A stretch of 64,000 nt of DNA. It comes from Lachnospiraceae bacterium (GTDB lineage: Bacteria; Bacillota; Clostridia; Lachnospirales; Lachnospiraceae). The position numbers and the translations under genes were made by a program. Location of the stretch: NCBI GenBank assembly GCA_910575475.1, contig CAJTGD010000001.1, positions 239,357-303,356 of the forward strand. Reading direction: 5' to 3'. Below, piece after piece: positions 63,917 to 64,000 of the stretch (within the stretch, counting starts at the first letter, position 1; each line of letters opens with the position of its first letter). Below the pieces are notes generated by a model that worked only from the letters and a program-made list of their open reading frames with translations, was not told the DNA's origin and searched no databases.

Positions 63917-64000
63917 CTACATCCTGGCGCACTCATCCTCGGTTGGAGTATATGGTATTTCTTCAGGGCATTTGATTTTAAAATGTTTATATATATCATT
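63917..64000 (-). CDS. C-terminal 27 residues of a gene leaving the right edge
   Basis: The minus strand reads NDIYKHFKIKCPEEIPYTP and ends with CARM and a TAG at 63917. The composition is protein-like and the frame is in phase with the edge. Too short to identify. Confidence 0.4.
   Translation of the reverse strand, partial: NDIYKHFKIKCPEEIPYTPTEDECARM

Overview
The window looks like chromosomal DNA of a low-to-mid GC Firmicute of the class Clostridia, most likely a gut Lachnospiraceae. Signs are purine-rich Shine-Dalgarno sequences before almost every gene, a tryptophan operon behind a T-box leader, a TrpG-TrpD fusion, a ClpC with a UVR motif, and a DUF5688 protein and a small 'endosialidase-like' protein of types I associate with that family. 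No rRNA, tRNA, CRISPR array or complete insertion sequence was seen.

Positions 1-38,400 hold exopolysaccharide genes, built as two neighbouring paralogous copies of a Gram-positive Pel-like locus, both read on the minus strand. Copy A (about 17.1 kb down to the left edge) reads: SDR-PelD fusion, PelE-like, large membrane protein, DUF2194 protein, PelF, PelG, DUF2304 protein, two glycosyltransferases, a GT2-pyruvyltransferase fusion and an iron-sulfur F420-dehydrogenase-type protein, with a DUF4832 gene on the opposite strand. Copy B (38.1 down to 18.7 kb) reads: SDR-PelD, PelE, DUF2194, PelF, PelG, large membrane protein, DUF4832, GT4, GT2, pyruvyltransferase, a truncated membrane gene and a secreted protein with two GH114-like hydrolase units. 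A divergent GT2 gene lies between them. In both copies the PelD protein keeps the RxxD c-di-GMP I-site while its GGDEF signature is degenerate, and its N-terminal SDR domain lacks the Tyr-Lys catalytic pair. The likely model is c-di-GMP-gated polymer synthesis by PelF and export by PelG. Both copies start from nearly the same promoter and share a leader hairpin with compensatory stem changes, so they may be co-regulated.

Positions 38.4-46.8 kb are mixed housekeeping and accessory genes: an orphan HicB-like protein, the endosialidase-like protein, ClpC, a GntR regulator, a DapF-fold protein lacking both catalytic cysteines, an AraC regulator, a broken Abi_2 (AbiF-type) gene that still has an intact small-RNA unit upstream, a 104-bp MITE-like element with a 9-bp target duplication, and an aldo/keto reductase.

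Positions 46.8-54.1 kb are the tryptophan operon trpE-trpGD-trpC-trpF-trpB-trpA behind a textbook promoter and a tryptophan T-box. Positions 54.2-61.1 kb hold a two-component system and an ABC transporter whose permease carries a very long coiled coil. Positions 61.1-64 kb are an AT-rich accessory end with a GNAT acetyltransferase, small unknown genes, the DUF5688 gene and the tail of a gene leaving the window.

Three reading-frame anomalies in the polysaccharide loci sit at or beside homopolymer runs (about 6.43, 13.66 and 24.77 kb). They could be phase-variable switches or sequencing errors; the sequence alone cannot tell.
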